From contig LS997567.1 in NCBI GenBank assembly GCA_000469685.2, positions 4,791,374 through 4,855,373 on the forward strand: 64,000 nt of DNA. The letters are read 5' to 3'. Under the pieces are notes generated by a model. The model had not been told where the DNA came from, searched no databases, and saw nothing but the letters and a program-made list of their open reading frames with translations. Shown piece after piece: positions 23,801 through 34,360 of the stretch (the first letter of the stretch is position 1; every line of letters starts with the position of its first letter). Source of the stretch: Haemonchus contortus (taxonomy: Eukaryota > Nematoda > Chromadorea > Rhabditida > Trichostrongylidae). Made by a program: the position numbers and the translations under genes.

Positions 23801-25729
23801 CGAATTTCCAGAAGAGTTTTATTCGTTCGTGCATCCCGGCCTCTAACCTACTATTGAGAATGAGGCTGTGAAGGGCCACTAATTTCGCATACTCGTTTGC
23901 TTTCTCATGACTGTGCGATGGATTTCTATTGAACAATTCCATTTCTTACAAGTTTTCTTCTTTTTTTTTGCCTAGAATCAATGTTGAAACCACTCTGGAA
24001 CTGCTGTCGCCTCAGGCTTAGGCAAAAATGCTCGTCCTCCTGACTCGGATAATTCCTCAGCTCCAACCTGAACTGTTTCGAGCAGTGTTCCGTCCGCCGA
24101 TGCACTATAGCCCTTGACGTTGGAGACGGTGAGCGCAATGGGATGACCCTCTCTAACTCCGAGAAGTGTCAATAGGTCCCCTCTGAAGGTAGGACTGAAA
24201 GTAGTGAATGTGGCCCAAGTTGTTGGTAACCTCGTAGGCGTGCTTCATTGTCACATACATCACAGACCCTTGCGATGCACCTATCCGGTAAGTCCCTTTC
24301 TTTAACAACTCTCCAATATAGATCTGCCTATTTAAACTGTCTTGAAGGCATAAAGTACAAGTATATTACCTAAAGTTACTTTGTACAAGTATATTACCTA
24401 TAGTTACTTTGATAAAAAGGCTGGGGCAAGACTTGAGAAGGTGTTGTTACAGGGAGGAACGCAAGTGGCGTGAATGGGTTGACGACCACTTCATTCATCT
24501 TATTTCTCCCAACATCTACCGTAATCTGTCCGAATCTCTGCAAACATTCGAGTGGTTTTCAACGGTAAGTTTCCATTCGATCATGGTTACCTTTAAATGA
24601 ATTCTCTGTATTACAATTTAGTATGGTGAATGGGATACGAACTTTTCCACTTGGAGCCGACTTTTGGCCAAATACATGGGGGCTTTTATCATGTACCTCA
24701 TTGCCAAACGTTTGAAAAAGAGGTTTGTTAAACTCTGATCTCATGTACCAACTTCGGACATCATTGTTCTATTGCAGGCATAATATTGATGATGAGAGAA
24801 AAGCTTTGAAGGATGCTTTCAAGGAATGGATTGATGCAATCGGACCGAATCGAACTTTTATGGGCGGTTCTAAACCCAATCTAGCTGATCTTGTAAGTAT
24901 TTTCTAGCTACCAAACTTTTGGAATTTGTAGCTTTTTTTGACTCAGACTTAGGTGGTTCTTGCGGGATTTGCTCATCGGTCGACATAATTATCTACTATA
25001 ATATCTGGTTTTACATATAATATCTAGTCACTGTAGATAGTGCGCGGTGTATGGACTCTCGGAATCCGCTATGAGGGTTTGGATATGTGTCCGGGATGAG
25101 GGGATTGATAAAGTGGTGGGGACGTCCCAGCGTTCTGAGAAAATTCGAGATCCGTCACGAGTTTTTGGAGGCATATCGATTGGTAGAATCGTTTACTCGC
25201 GCTATTTTTAGAGGGCGAAGTCGCGCTGTTGATTGGTAACTGCGCAATCCTTTATCCGAAATTTCACCAAACAATACTTATCTAGTCTTGGTCTTGGTTG
25301 TCGATATCGTGGTTCCACTTCAAACATAGATTATTGCAACATCTCAGGCTCAGGGGTGCGAGGTGTAACATTTGAACGGTACGCGCGCGGTGCGCGGCAA
25401 CTAGCAAAGATTCGCCGCAGACCGAGCGTAACGCTACATATTCTGAGTACGAAGACGTGGAGCGGATGGCTGGGCGGTGCCTTTGTACATACGGAGCTAC
25501 TGTATCTGTGAGAAGAGCTGTTGATACTATACGTTTATACTCGTTGATACTCGTTTAGGCAATGTATGGTGCTATGACAGCGTTTTATGGTTGTGGAGCG
25601 TTCGTTGAGGCTGTGGAATCTAGCCCGATCAAACATTGGTATAACGCTGTGCGTTTAGCTGTACAGAATCATGAAGGTCGTGATGCAGTCGCCAGAAGGA
25701 CTGCAGTTACGGCAATTCAGTCGAAATAG
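20892..25729 (+). CDS. pges-2: Prostaglandin E synthase 2 homologue (GST/glutaredoxin fold), 9 exons
   Basis: The family isomerises prostaglandin H2 to E2 and binds glutathione or haem; it is membrane-anchored and mitochondrial or Golgi in animals. Exons: 20892-21032, 21725-21799, 21894-21992, 22901-22960, 23030-23193, 24453-24564, 24622-24722, 24778-24892, 25559-25729, giving 345 residues, close to the usual length. Residues 7-20 form an alanine-rich hydrophobic N-terminal segment. The thioredoxin-like domain has LYQYQSCPFC (Cys67-x-x-Cys70, the family redox motif) followed by VRAFLDYYGF. The 20-residue exon 4 carries the cis-proline VP and the ESSLIIS loop. The C-terminal GST helical domain has WREWVDDHFIHLISPNIYR, AKYMGAFIMYLI and FMGGSKPNLADL, then AMYGAM. 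Donors of exons 1, 4 and 7 (GTTATG, GTTTGT) are weak. Intron 3 hosts a SINE with a MITE inside it. Confidence in family is very high; enzymatic activity is inferred. Confidence 0.95.
21170..21429. mobile_element. Palindromic MITE, family B, copy 3, with 9 bp target duplication
   Basis: The element is flanked by ACGGTGGAG at 21161-21169 and 21430-21438. The arms begin GGGTATGTGTACGAACGTGC and end CGTTCGTACCGTCCCCC. It lies in intron 1 of pges-2. The perfect 9 bp duplication fixes the element borders for the family. Confidence 0.92.
22385..22890 (+). mobile_element. tRNA-derived SINE, family F, copy 2, split by a family A insertion
   Basis: An A-box-like GGTGTAGGCGCACTATCACAC and a B-box-like GTGGTTCGAATCGATATCC start the element. 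The body continues to CTGGGAGATAAAAG, is interrupted at 22518-22769, and resumes with GATAAAAGCATTGACTTG and the SINE tail. The tail ends just before exon 4 of pges-2 at 22901, so the SINE lies tight against that splice acceptor. Confidence 0.85.
22518..22769 (+). mobile_element. hAT-like MITE, family A, copy 1, with 8 bp target duplication
   Basis: GATAAAAG flanks the element at 22510-22517 and 22770-22777. Both ends carry GTGCAGTTG(T/A)ATCG in opposite orientation. It is inserted in a SINE, which proves its borders, and has no coding capacity. Confidence 0.92.
24355..24410. repeat. 28 bp direct tandem duplication
   Basis: GTACAAGTATATTACCTAAA plus GTTACTTT is repeated once in direct tandem with one mismatch, in the intron before pges-2 exon 6. 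Confidence 0.85.
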
Positions 25730-26020
25730 GCTCACTTTTTTAGGAGTGCATATAAAAATACTTCTACAGAGTTTACTCAGCTCACCCTCGCTGTTGATCA
25801 GTGATAGACTGCCTTTTATACTTACTTCTTCTTCTTCTGTTCTTTTGTGTTTGCTGAGCATTCCTCGTTTTCCTTAGGATACCGTAGAATAGTCCAGAGA
25901 AGCTTTTGTTTGTTGTTTGTAGTGTTGACTAGTACAGTCGGGAATTGCTAGTCTTGTTTATGTTTTATTCCACGTCTTTACGGCATGTGGTACATACCTC
26001 CTCGTTGCCTTTAATTTCAG

Positions 26021-26026
26021 AATAAA
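26021..26026 (+). terminator. pges-2 poly(A) signal
   Basis: AATAAA lies about 290 bases past the pges-2 stop codon, with T-rich sequence downstream. It is the first canonical signal after the stop. Confidence 0.7.
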
Positions 26027-26295
26027 TACGTTTGTTTTGTTAAACTGTTGGGTGTTTGTCGTGTGTGTTGGGTTTATCCATTGTTTATCGTCATAGTCAT
26101 GTTTACGCCACGCAGCCGTACGGTCTCTTCACTACTGGTTACCGTCGTAAGCCCCGTTCATTTCTTTGTTGCTTAGGTGGATGTCCTTATTGAAAGTGTG
26201 GCAGGGCTACATATGTTTTATAGTTTGTTATTTGTTAGTTTGTTATTTGTATAAAAGAATAGAGGACAAAGGCGTTGGCGTGAATAAATCCGAAG

Positions 26296-26545
26296 GATGC
26301 GCCCACTCATTCGACTACTTTCAAAATCGTAATGACAGTTGAATGTGTCTGTTCCCTATACAATGAGTTGTGGTGGCCAGCCAATGTTCGGATCAGTGCT
26401 TTTGAACTGCCAGACGAGTCTGGTACCATTTAACTGACCCCAAGGGGATGGGAGTCTTGGTTGGTATGGGCGAGTATCAATACTGGATTCGATCTGCGGG
26501 CCATAAGTGGGTGGATAGTGCGCAATTTACCACTACACCACCTCC
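26296..26545 (-). mobile_element. tRNA-derived SINE, family F, copy 3
   Basis: Blocks in family order on the minus strand: the complement of CTGGATTCGATCTGCGGGCC (B-box region) and of CCACTACACCACC (A-box region), with the GTGGTGGCCAGCC and CCAGACGAGTCTGGTACC body blocks. Confidence 0.75.
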
Positions 26546-26647
26546 GCTCCTGATTTCGTAAATGTTTAAACAGCATGAGTTATGGCTATTTCGCTCAAGG
26601 AGTCGGGACTGTGTAGAGGATATCGCGGAATCGTGGGGTCGCATAAG

Positions 26648-26904
26648 GGGTGTGGTGCGGTTGGAACGAAATGGTCGCGTCGCGGTGAGAGGGGCGTCGC
26701 GCGCGAAGGAATGTAGCAGGATGCAGCAGAAGGTAAGAAATACAAGAACAAAAGTATTAATAGTAGAATTATGCATAAAATAATGATCGCATATCGATTG
26801 AGCTGTATTAGGAAGGCTAGAGCTGTAATAACGGCGAATGAGTGGCCCGCGACAGCTGCGTGCGGCAAATCGATTACCCAAATCGTTCCTAACGCTCGTC
26901 TCCC
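26648..26904 (+). mobile_element. hAT-like MITE, family A, copy 2
   Basis: The ends are GGGTGTGGTGC and CGTCTCCC. The same ten bases, GTCGCATAAG, lie on both sides (26638-26647 and 26905-26914), so the target duplication is at least 8 bp. The element is intact at 257 bp. Confidence 0.92.
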
Positions 26905-27022
26905 GTCGCATAAGTGTTGCGTAAATTTGGGACAGTTGGAGACAATCGGGCGAAAACAACGTTATAGAAAGAATGTGTGTCCATTAAGAAAAGTCTCAAA
27001 GATTGTTGTCTACCGTTTCCAG

Positions 27023-27067
27023 CGGTAACCTGGTTGTTGTATAGTCACCTACCTCTGCTGGATCAAG
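27023..27067 (+). CDS. Candidate small exon, possibly upstream part of the 28.8 kb gene
   Basis: It is bounded by a good acceptor (CCGTTTCCAG) and a good donor (AAG|GTAAGC). Only one of the three frames is open, reading VTWLLYSHLPLLDQ. The outgoing phase is 1, which would fit an acceptor at 27375-27376 in an open frame, but the link onward to the exon at 28761 could not be closed. It may be chance. Confidence 0.25.
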
Positions 27068-27978
27068 GTAAGCTCTCGTGTTTTGGTTACTGTTGTCGAT
27101 GAAGGCATTTATTTTGTATTCCAATGTTCTGCTTTTTCATTCTTTTTTTTCTTTTTCTTGTATTTCTTGTTTTTTCTTCTTGTTTTTCTTAATTCCTATT
27201 TCTTTATTCTAGGTTTTGCTGATGCATTTTAGCCATTCATGTTCTCAATTGATCGGGATGTCAAGGGATCTGATGACTCCCTTTTTCTTGTATGAGCTGT
27301 CGTCCCGATGATTATCGATTTCCTCGAGCGTAAGCTAGTATTTCACTCGTCCCTATCGCGAGCCATTGTATTCCAGTGGATCGTCTTTGCTCGAGGAAGA
27401 TGAGGCATAGCATTTCTTTCGATCGCGTGCACCTTAATTCCAAAGAAAGAACCGGTTCCGAATGGCTTCACTTCATCAAAATCGAGTCTCTAAATCCATT
27501 AAGAAGGCGAAAATTAGTTAAAGAAAGTTTTAAGATGGAACAGTCCCGTTGTGGGTTGTTCCCAGACTTCCCTAATGCGTCTTGGTCGGTCTCACATGGA
27601 TGTAAGGCTTTTTTCTGTTGGTGCATCGACCTGCGTATAATGATGGCAACTCCTGACTCTCTGTTTCTAACCTCATCTACAAAGCTAGTGTGTCGGCGTA
27701 AAAGTTTTTTTGAACAAATGTGATAGTCCAAATGAAAAACCAGCAGTATACACTCGAAGAAACTAATATACCACATCCTCTAAATTTTCGATCCGGAAAT
27801 AAAAAAGTGTTGCGGTGACTAATGAATCATCCACCCACCTTGACACGACGCTTTGAAAGTTTTTTGTAATTTGTTGTAATGCTAGAATCCTGACTCTCGT
27901 TCTTGTCCGAACAGCTCTTTTCCACTTCATCGTGCTATGTGAAGTACCGACTATGGGATTCTGTTGGATTGACTTTTC

Positions 27979-28237
27979 TGGGAGACGGGCATTAGTAACG
28001 ATTTTGAGTAATCGATTCGCCGCATGCGGCTGTCGCGGACCACTCATTCGCCGTTATTACAGCTCTAGGGTCCTTCATACAGCTCAATCGATATGCAATC
28101 ATTATTTTATGCATAATTCTACTACTAGTACTGTTGTTCTTGTATTCCTTACCTACCGCTGCATCCTGGTACATTCCTTCGCGCGCGACGTCCCTCTCAC
28201 CGCGATGCGACAAATTCGTTCCTACTGCACCACACCC
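27979..28237 (-). mobile_element. hAT-like MITE, family A, copy 3
   Basis: On + it starts TGGGAGACGGGC and ends ACCACACCC. The flanks GACTTTTC (27971-27978) and GACATTTC (28238-28245) match at 7 of 8 bases as an aged target duplication. Confidence 0.85.
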
Positions 28238-28760
28238 GACATTTCCTGTCAAAAAGGTCGCATCCGATGGACAAGTACTGGATTCGATTCGTACGTCGAT
28301 TGTGCACGTTTTTTCAGAGGCTGTAAGGAGAGGAGCTTGTCTTGAGCGACATTTTCCATTCCTACCTTATCTACCGCGTAGACTTTTTGAATGGTTCGAG
28401 ATACTATTTGGTTTTTTGTCATCCATTTGGTCATCATTAATATTTACACGAATCAATCATATGTTCTGGGTCGAGCCACGGGATTAGTGTAGGCGGGAGC
28501 TCGTCTCCCTGTTAGCGACGGGGTTTAAGGCTTCGGCGAAGACACCGAAACTTTAACTCAATATTGTGAGGTTTACCTTTTAAGCTGTGCAACCGGGATT
28601 GTAACAGTACTTTATTAGGCTGGTGTTTCGGTGATTTCACCTTCCTCGAAGCCCGGAAAGACAAAAGCCATCAGAGAAATCATTTCAGAAAAAGAACAGT
28701 TCTGAAAGGCTTGAGGAGACATACCTACTATAAAAACAGTATTGTTTTTTTTTCTCCTAG

Positions 28761-30370
28761 ATTCCTATCTTAAATCACAAGCAGTTGTTGTTTCATGAGC
28801 TGCTCACTTCTTTGAAGGGAATTTCTGCTGAACAACTTGTTTCCGATTTCCGATTCTCCCTTTTCGTGAAGGCTTTCGGTTTTCATAATTCGACTCCGGA
28901 AGGAGAGCGACGTTCTTTCAGTCTCGAGAGTAGCTCAAGTAACAAACTGAGTCAGTTGCCCAATTCCCATATCTTTATGTGAGATAATCTTTTTTCCGAC
29001 ATGTTACGTAAATCCGATTTTGTGATTATAGCATTTGTTACTTTATGCCCTCGAGCCAGGAACGTTTATACTTTACTATGGATCCTTCGGATATTTATTG
29101 GCTAAACATTTCCGTTCTTTATGAAGTAATTTTTATCACGGTTCCTTTACAATGTCTAATATCTTTTATTCTCTTTTTTTTACTTGTTCACTACCCTCGT
29201 CAGTCTTTTGCTAGCATTAAAGGCACCGTTAACATGATTTTGGCTAATCCAGATTATGATGAAAAACGAAAGACAAGATCGAAACTAGTGCGACTGAGGT
29301 GAAGAAACTGCTTGCATCGGTGTTTTCATAGTGAAAAAAGGCCTCGAAAAAAACGTCAAAAGGGGGGCTGGACGTGAATGAAACCAGAAAAATGAAGGAG
29401 GTGGGGCGTCCGGACGAGCTCAAGAGTGCGTTTCACTGCGCGCGTATGGGTCCTGGTGCGAAGAACAGACAATGGTAATCCACAATTCATTCACTTATAA
29501 GCCTAAATAAACAAAAAAACCTTAGTAACAGCAAAAGTAGCTCACCTTTTCCAGCCTGTAGGAATAGGAAATCAAATAAGGGATCGCGGCAGCAAAAAGA
29601 AAAACAGAGGAAAGAAGAATGGGAGAAAAACATCGCCTCATCAGTCGGCGGTTAGCTTTTTGTGCGTGGGTCCTAGAACGAATAATAGCAATCTGTTTTG
29701 TCTCGACACTCGTCTAACGTGACACCGATGAAGGGGCGGAGGGCGACCGTGGATACCTCTCCGGCCCCATATTATGCCCTATCCAGCCGTTTTCCGACCT
29801 CATTCCTGTACGAATGGTACCAGAGGGGGCTTCGAATTCAAACCATGCGCAAATCTCCGAAACCTCTACTTGTGAACAGTGCCTTTAAATTGCCGGCTGG
29901 CATATGTCGCATAGCACATGAAGGGGGCTTAGGATAGCAGATGGTTGGACATTGCTAGAGGAGGCTTTCGTAGTGGAGAACGGCGCTCGGTACGACTTAG
30001 TCATCCGTGAATCACTTTACCTACCAAACGTTCCATACACCACGCGTGGAAACTCCGCAAGCTGATTCATGAGCACAAACTCACATGAGGCCTACTGTCT
30101 GACTACTTTCGCCCTCTTCCAGTTGCTTCTATTCTCAAGTATGGGCGGAAGGTAGTCGTTTCCTGGTATAACATACTTTTTAGTTTTTATGAGACAGGAT
30201 TGAACTTCTGCAGTGGAACTGAATTTTTAGAAGTTAATAGTTTAGTGAACCTTTGGCAGTAGTCTTATCATAAGATAGGGGTTTTCAGGCGTGAGTTCTT
30301 TGAACCGAAAGGCGTGCCGCGTCGCCACATCCCTCTCCAAGACGCAGTTAGGGGACCATTTTACAAATGA
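28761..30370 (+). CDS. Unidentified spliced gene, last four exons
   Basis: I do not recognise this protein. Four exons join in one frame: 28761-28978, 29032-29125, 29204-29298, 30289-30370, ending in TGA at 30368-30370. Acceptors are TTTCTCCTAG, TGATTATAG, CCTCGTCAG and GGTTTTCAG; donors are GTGAGA, GTAATT and GTGAAG. Two introns are 53 and 78 bp, typical of nematodes. The peptide is soluble-looking, about 163 residues. It has FHELLTSLKGISAEQLVSDF early, a Ser-rich stretch (FSLESSSSNKLSQ), a basic segment (DEKRKTRSKLVRLRREFFE) and a C-terminus ending HIPLQDAVRGPFYK. There is no in-frame Met in the first exon, so the 5' part must lie upstream, beyond repeats at 26.3-28.3 kb, and was not found. 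If read through, the 78 bp intron would give a false membrane helix. Phase continuity across three introns makes a real gene likely. Confidence 0.6.
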
Positions 30371-30399
30371 AATACTTAGTGGTAAAGGGTAGTTTGAAT

Positions 30400-30650
30400 G
30401 TGGTGTAGATAGTGGCCAACCCGATCCATTCCACCATCACGCACGCATTAACCAGCTTCGAATAGAAATTCGTCTCGGCCAACCTAACAATGAATCCCTC
30501 TAGGGTCAGTCAGTTGGCACCAGACTCATGTAGGAGGATAAAAACAGTGGCTCGTGCATCGGTTGGCCACCACAGCTTTTTGTATAGGCTATATACCCAT
30601 TCAATACGCCACTTCGATTCTGACTAGAAGGCCGAAGACTTTATCTTATA
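30400..30650 (+). mobile_element. tRNA-derived SINE, family F, copy 4 (decayed)
   Basis: The block order is GTGTAGATAGTGGCCAAC, CTCGGCCAACC, TAGGGTCAGTCAGTTGGCAC, ATGTAGGAGGATAAAAACAG, then GGTTGGCCACCACAGC. Its pol III boxes are degraded. It lies just after the last exon of the unidentified gene, possibly in its 3' UTR. Confidence 0.65.
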
Positions 30651-31499
30651 TATTTTAACAAAGAAAACTCTGGAAAACAGGTGTTACCCACCAAAATAAA
30701 TGTTCGAAGTAGTTAGAAACATTCGTAGTCATCAGTTGCCAATCTGATGGACAGTCTAGCGTAAGCTTTTCGAGCACGTTTTCTGTTAGGGGCTCACCAG
30801 CCAAGTTTCATCTGAAATTCTTGTTCATTTCCCCTTCGTAGCTTTACTTGTAGATGGATATACCTATTATAAGTAGAGGCACATCCGGGACTGAGGCTTG
30901 AATTCGGTTCTCATCGCACTGCGGCAATTCGGCTTTGTGAAGTTTTTTGTCTGTGTGTTTCATGTTCCGACCCACTTATCCGTAAGAGCTCCGCCCCATC
31001 CATATTCTATTCTTGTGTTTCTCGTCCCACTTCCTAGTTCCCTTTCATCGGATCTATCGACTTTTTCTTGCCTTGTTTAACCTACGAGTTTATCTGCGTA
31101 GAATTCATGTCATAAGTTACTGAATAAACACTTTTACTATGAAAAAAGGCTAGCTCACGGGCAGCTACGACTGTTCCCACATTCGAGACTACATGAAACT
31201 GTACTGTAAAAGAGTTACGACTTATTTAATTTGACCTGAGCGCTGAGGAACCGATATCTTGCTGAACCCCTGCTAGGTCGACATATTATAGTTCGAGATC
31301 CTTTCCCATAATTATGAAGTATATGAAAACGTTTGGCTTTGAATTAATACTCCTTGGGATGCGCCGCGTCTCCGACCAGAGTTTTTATCATGGTGGCGTT
31401 TGCATGTGTATGCTTCCATACTTTAGTTTTGATGAACAATTAAGCTGCAAATCAAAGTTCTATACTTTCCAGATTCTGCTTGATAGAATAGATATGATA

Positions 31500-31780
31500 T
31501 AGGTTTCTATCACATTATCACACACGCATGGTACAGGGTTCGAATCCGAGATTGATGCTCCCATAGGCCAACTAAGCGCATCATCTCTCTGGACTCAAAT
31601 GGGAATTAGTACCAAACCCATGTGGGAGGATAAAAACACTGTGTATCAGCTGACCACCGCAAGCGATTGTATAGGCAACATCCACATTCAAAAACCCGCT
31701 ACGATTCTGAATGGGAGCGGAATGCTAGGCGTATCCCACAGGAGGAACTGATTAACGACAACCACTTTGTCTTCTCATAT
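31500..31780 (+). mobile_element. tRNA-derived SINE, family F, copy 5
   Basis: The B box AGGGTTCGAATCC is well preserved, followed by the family body (CATAGGCCAACTAAGCGC, ATGTGGGAGGATAAAAACAC, CTGACCACCGCAAGC) and the tail GATTCTGAATGGG with GGCGTATCCCACAGG. Confidence 0.75.
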
Positions 31781-32063
31781 TTGCCCAAGTTCGAATCTAA
31801 ATGAATCTTGGCATGGCTTCGAATTAATCTTTCAATTACCCTAATTCAAGTTTATCCTTAATCGTCCCATAGGTTGTCCTTAGCGCTTGGATGATCTTAT
31901 CGAGATTCGAATTTGGAATCGGTCCGAGTCTGATTCAAGGAATATTCATGTGGCACAGCAATATTTGTCACTGCCTTTTTTTTCCTTTTTCATGTTAGGA
32001 ATAATAGGGTTGGACAGAAGTGACAAATGGTGTGTATAAGGTGACCGTTTTGGTAGCGCGGTG

Positions 32064-32320
32064 GGGGAGACGGGTAGTAGGAACGGTTTTGTGTAAGCGA
32101 TCCGCCGCTTGCGGCTGTCGCGGACCATCTGCTTCATTATAGCAGTTTTAGCGTTCTTCATACAGCTCAGCCGCTATGTAATTATTATTTATGGCATGAT
32201 TCCAATGCTAGTTCTTTTGTTCCTGGATTTCTTACTTGTTGCTGCATTCTGCTACAACCGTTCGCGCGCGGCGTCTCTCTTGCCTCGACGCGACAATTTC
32301 GTTCCTACTGTACCACACCC
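32064..32320 (-). mobile_element. hAT-like MITE, family A, copy 4
   Basis: A perfect 8 bp target duplication, GCGCGGTG, lies at 32056-32063 and 32321-32328. The element is 257 bp and reads on + from GGGGAGACGGG to ACCACACCC. Confidence 0.92.
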
Positions 32321-32539
32321 GCGCGGTGGATTAGCGTGTCGTATGAAAGGGGACACATGTGTACGAGTCTTGTCCTACCGCTTTCCAGTCCCCCAAGGAC
32401 AGATTGGTTTGTGTTCCAAGTAGTAAGCTTCCGTAGTAGTGCATGGGGGAGATGTCAAGAACCAGTCAAGAAAAAAGCGAAAAGAGAAAAAAGCAACGGA
32501 AAAAGAAAAGAGAAAGAGGAAGTCTGTGATGATGTGTGA

Positions 32540-34100
32540 ACAGTTGCAGTTTCGGCCAGGTAATCACTTTTCTTTACCGAAGTAAAAAGTAATTAGTAGT
32601 GTGTGTTAAACTTTACGGATAAAATAGTGACCGTGAAAAAACTCGTTCACATTGATGTGAACAGACTGGAGAACTAGTCATCGTTTGATACGACTTAGCG
32701 CAAAACGCTTTCTCTTGATAGGTTTGGGCTGTTCAACTTCTTTTTCGAGAGCGCTCGAAATATTACATTACTTTTACTGCTACTATTTACTCATCATGCG
32801 GTAGGCATATTCGGAATGGGCGGTGAATGTTTATAGAGGAGCCAAGGAAGTGGAAGGGTGGGAGGAGAACGGGCAAGGCGAGACTCCCTTCCTGACTGCT
32901 TTTCTACTGGTACTACTTAGTAGATTAAGTTTAATCGGGTTGGCAGATTACCGTCTCGAACACCGTTGAGTCAGCACAGGCCATGAAGGATGGGGATCGC
33001 TTCCAAGGACATCCAAATTCTTCAGTGGTATCAGATGTGTATAGTGTTCGAACCTATCACTTCATCGCTTTTCTCACTAATTTTTCTCATTGTCCACGAA
33101 CGAAGATTGAAGATTGTTGTTTATTGATTTATTTATCTATTCTATCCTTACCCGAAACGCCTAATCACAATCTTCTAACTCTTACCTAATCTTGCCGTTT
33201 GGGATGCGCCATGCACTCAACCTTCATCCAGAACCGTAGGCTTCCTATAGCTCTCGAATCTGTATTTGGTGACACAATATGCAAATGAGGCAGAGGAAAG
33301 TGAGTGTTCATACCTTTTTTTTACTAACACGAGCTACCTTTCAAGAGGTTTTATTGTTTATGTAGTATAGGTGTGCTTTAGTGCTGTTTGTCCGTTCCCC
33401 ATAATTTGGGCAGATTTTAGAAATTTCAGAAGGCAGGAGAAAGGACTATGATCCTTTATCTATTTCCAGGAATATTTATACAGCATTTGCTGTATTATAA
33501 GAGGATTTTCATTGCCTAATTGACTCAAGTTTTTCACCAAACTTGTCTTGATCCGATTCTATAATAGCAGCAAACATCGGGCGAAAAGTCAATCAACCGC
33601 TAGGGTGAACCGAATGTTTGCTTTACTGCTACGCCCAGGTTTCCATTCATTGTAAATATGGTAACGGTTAGCTATACAAATACTATGTTATGCAAAGAAA
33701 CATACAATTTTATTGGGTTCGAAAAGCGAATGTAGAGAGCAATGCTAAAAGTAAAGAGTCACCCTACACAAAGATAGGTTCACTAGGTTTTCACTAGGTT
33801 TAGATTGAGCTTGTACAGCATAACTCAATTTGCTGTTGAATGAGCATAGAACGTGTGTGATTGGTCATCGTAGATAGTCTACCAATCACAGCTTTTTCTT
33901 GACTGATAGCATAACTGTTATCCTAACGGCTACTGGTCCTGATTAGGTGGTATGCGACTTTTGCTAGCGAGTACAGGAATTGTTATAGGCGCTGGAGTGG
34001 ACTATGGATTGTACGCTTGTGATTGGTGAACGGAAGGAATTCACCAATGATAGGCTTCCTAGACTAGATAGAAGCGTGACTGTGATCGTAGGGGCTGAGA
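32540..34100. other. Intergenic, nothing recognised
   Basis: No exon with paired splice sites, no RNA gene and no repeat shared with the rest of the window was found. Open frames here are under 70 codons. Confidence 0.5.
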
Positions 34101-34105
34101 TTTGG

Positions 34106-34360
34106 CGATGTGGTGCAGTAGGAACGAAGTTGTGCGTAGCGGCGAGAGGCGTCGCGCGCGAAGGAATGTAGGAGAATGCAGCAGCAAGTAAGAAATGCAG
34201 GAACAAAAGAACTAGCAGTAGAATCATGACAAAAGTTATAATCGTATAGCGATTGAGCTGTATAAAGAACGCTAGAACCGTTACGGTGAGGCAAATGGTC
34301 TGCGACAGCCGCGTGCGACGGATCGATTACACAAAACTGTTCCTACTGCCCGGCTCACGA
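34106..34360 (+). mobile_element. hAT-like MITE, family A, copy 5
   Basis: The ends are GATGTGGTGCAGTAGGAACG and CTGTTCCTACTGCCCGGC. ATTTGG flanks both sides as a weak remnant of a target duplication, so the exact borders are uncertain. Confidence 0.8.

Noticed and set aside
27932..28345. 137-codon open frame, and similar long frames at 26477-26959, 48940-49167 and 56237-56641
   Set aside because: All run through family A MITEs (recurring LFLRRYYSS-like and VLVFLTYCCIL-like stretches). They are chance openness of a non-coding repeat, not a protein family.
29126..29203. Membrane helix predicted by reading straight through 29045-29302
   Set aside because: The hydrophobic stretch lies exactly between a GTAATT donor and a CCTCGTCAG acceptor that keep frame. 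It is a 78 bp intron.
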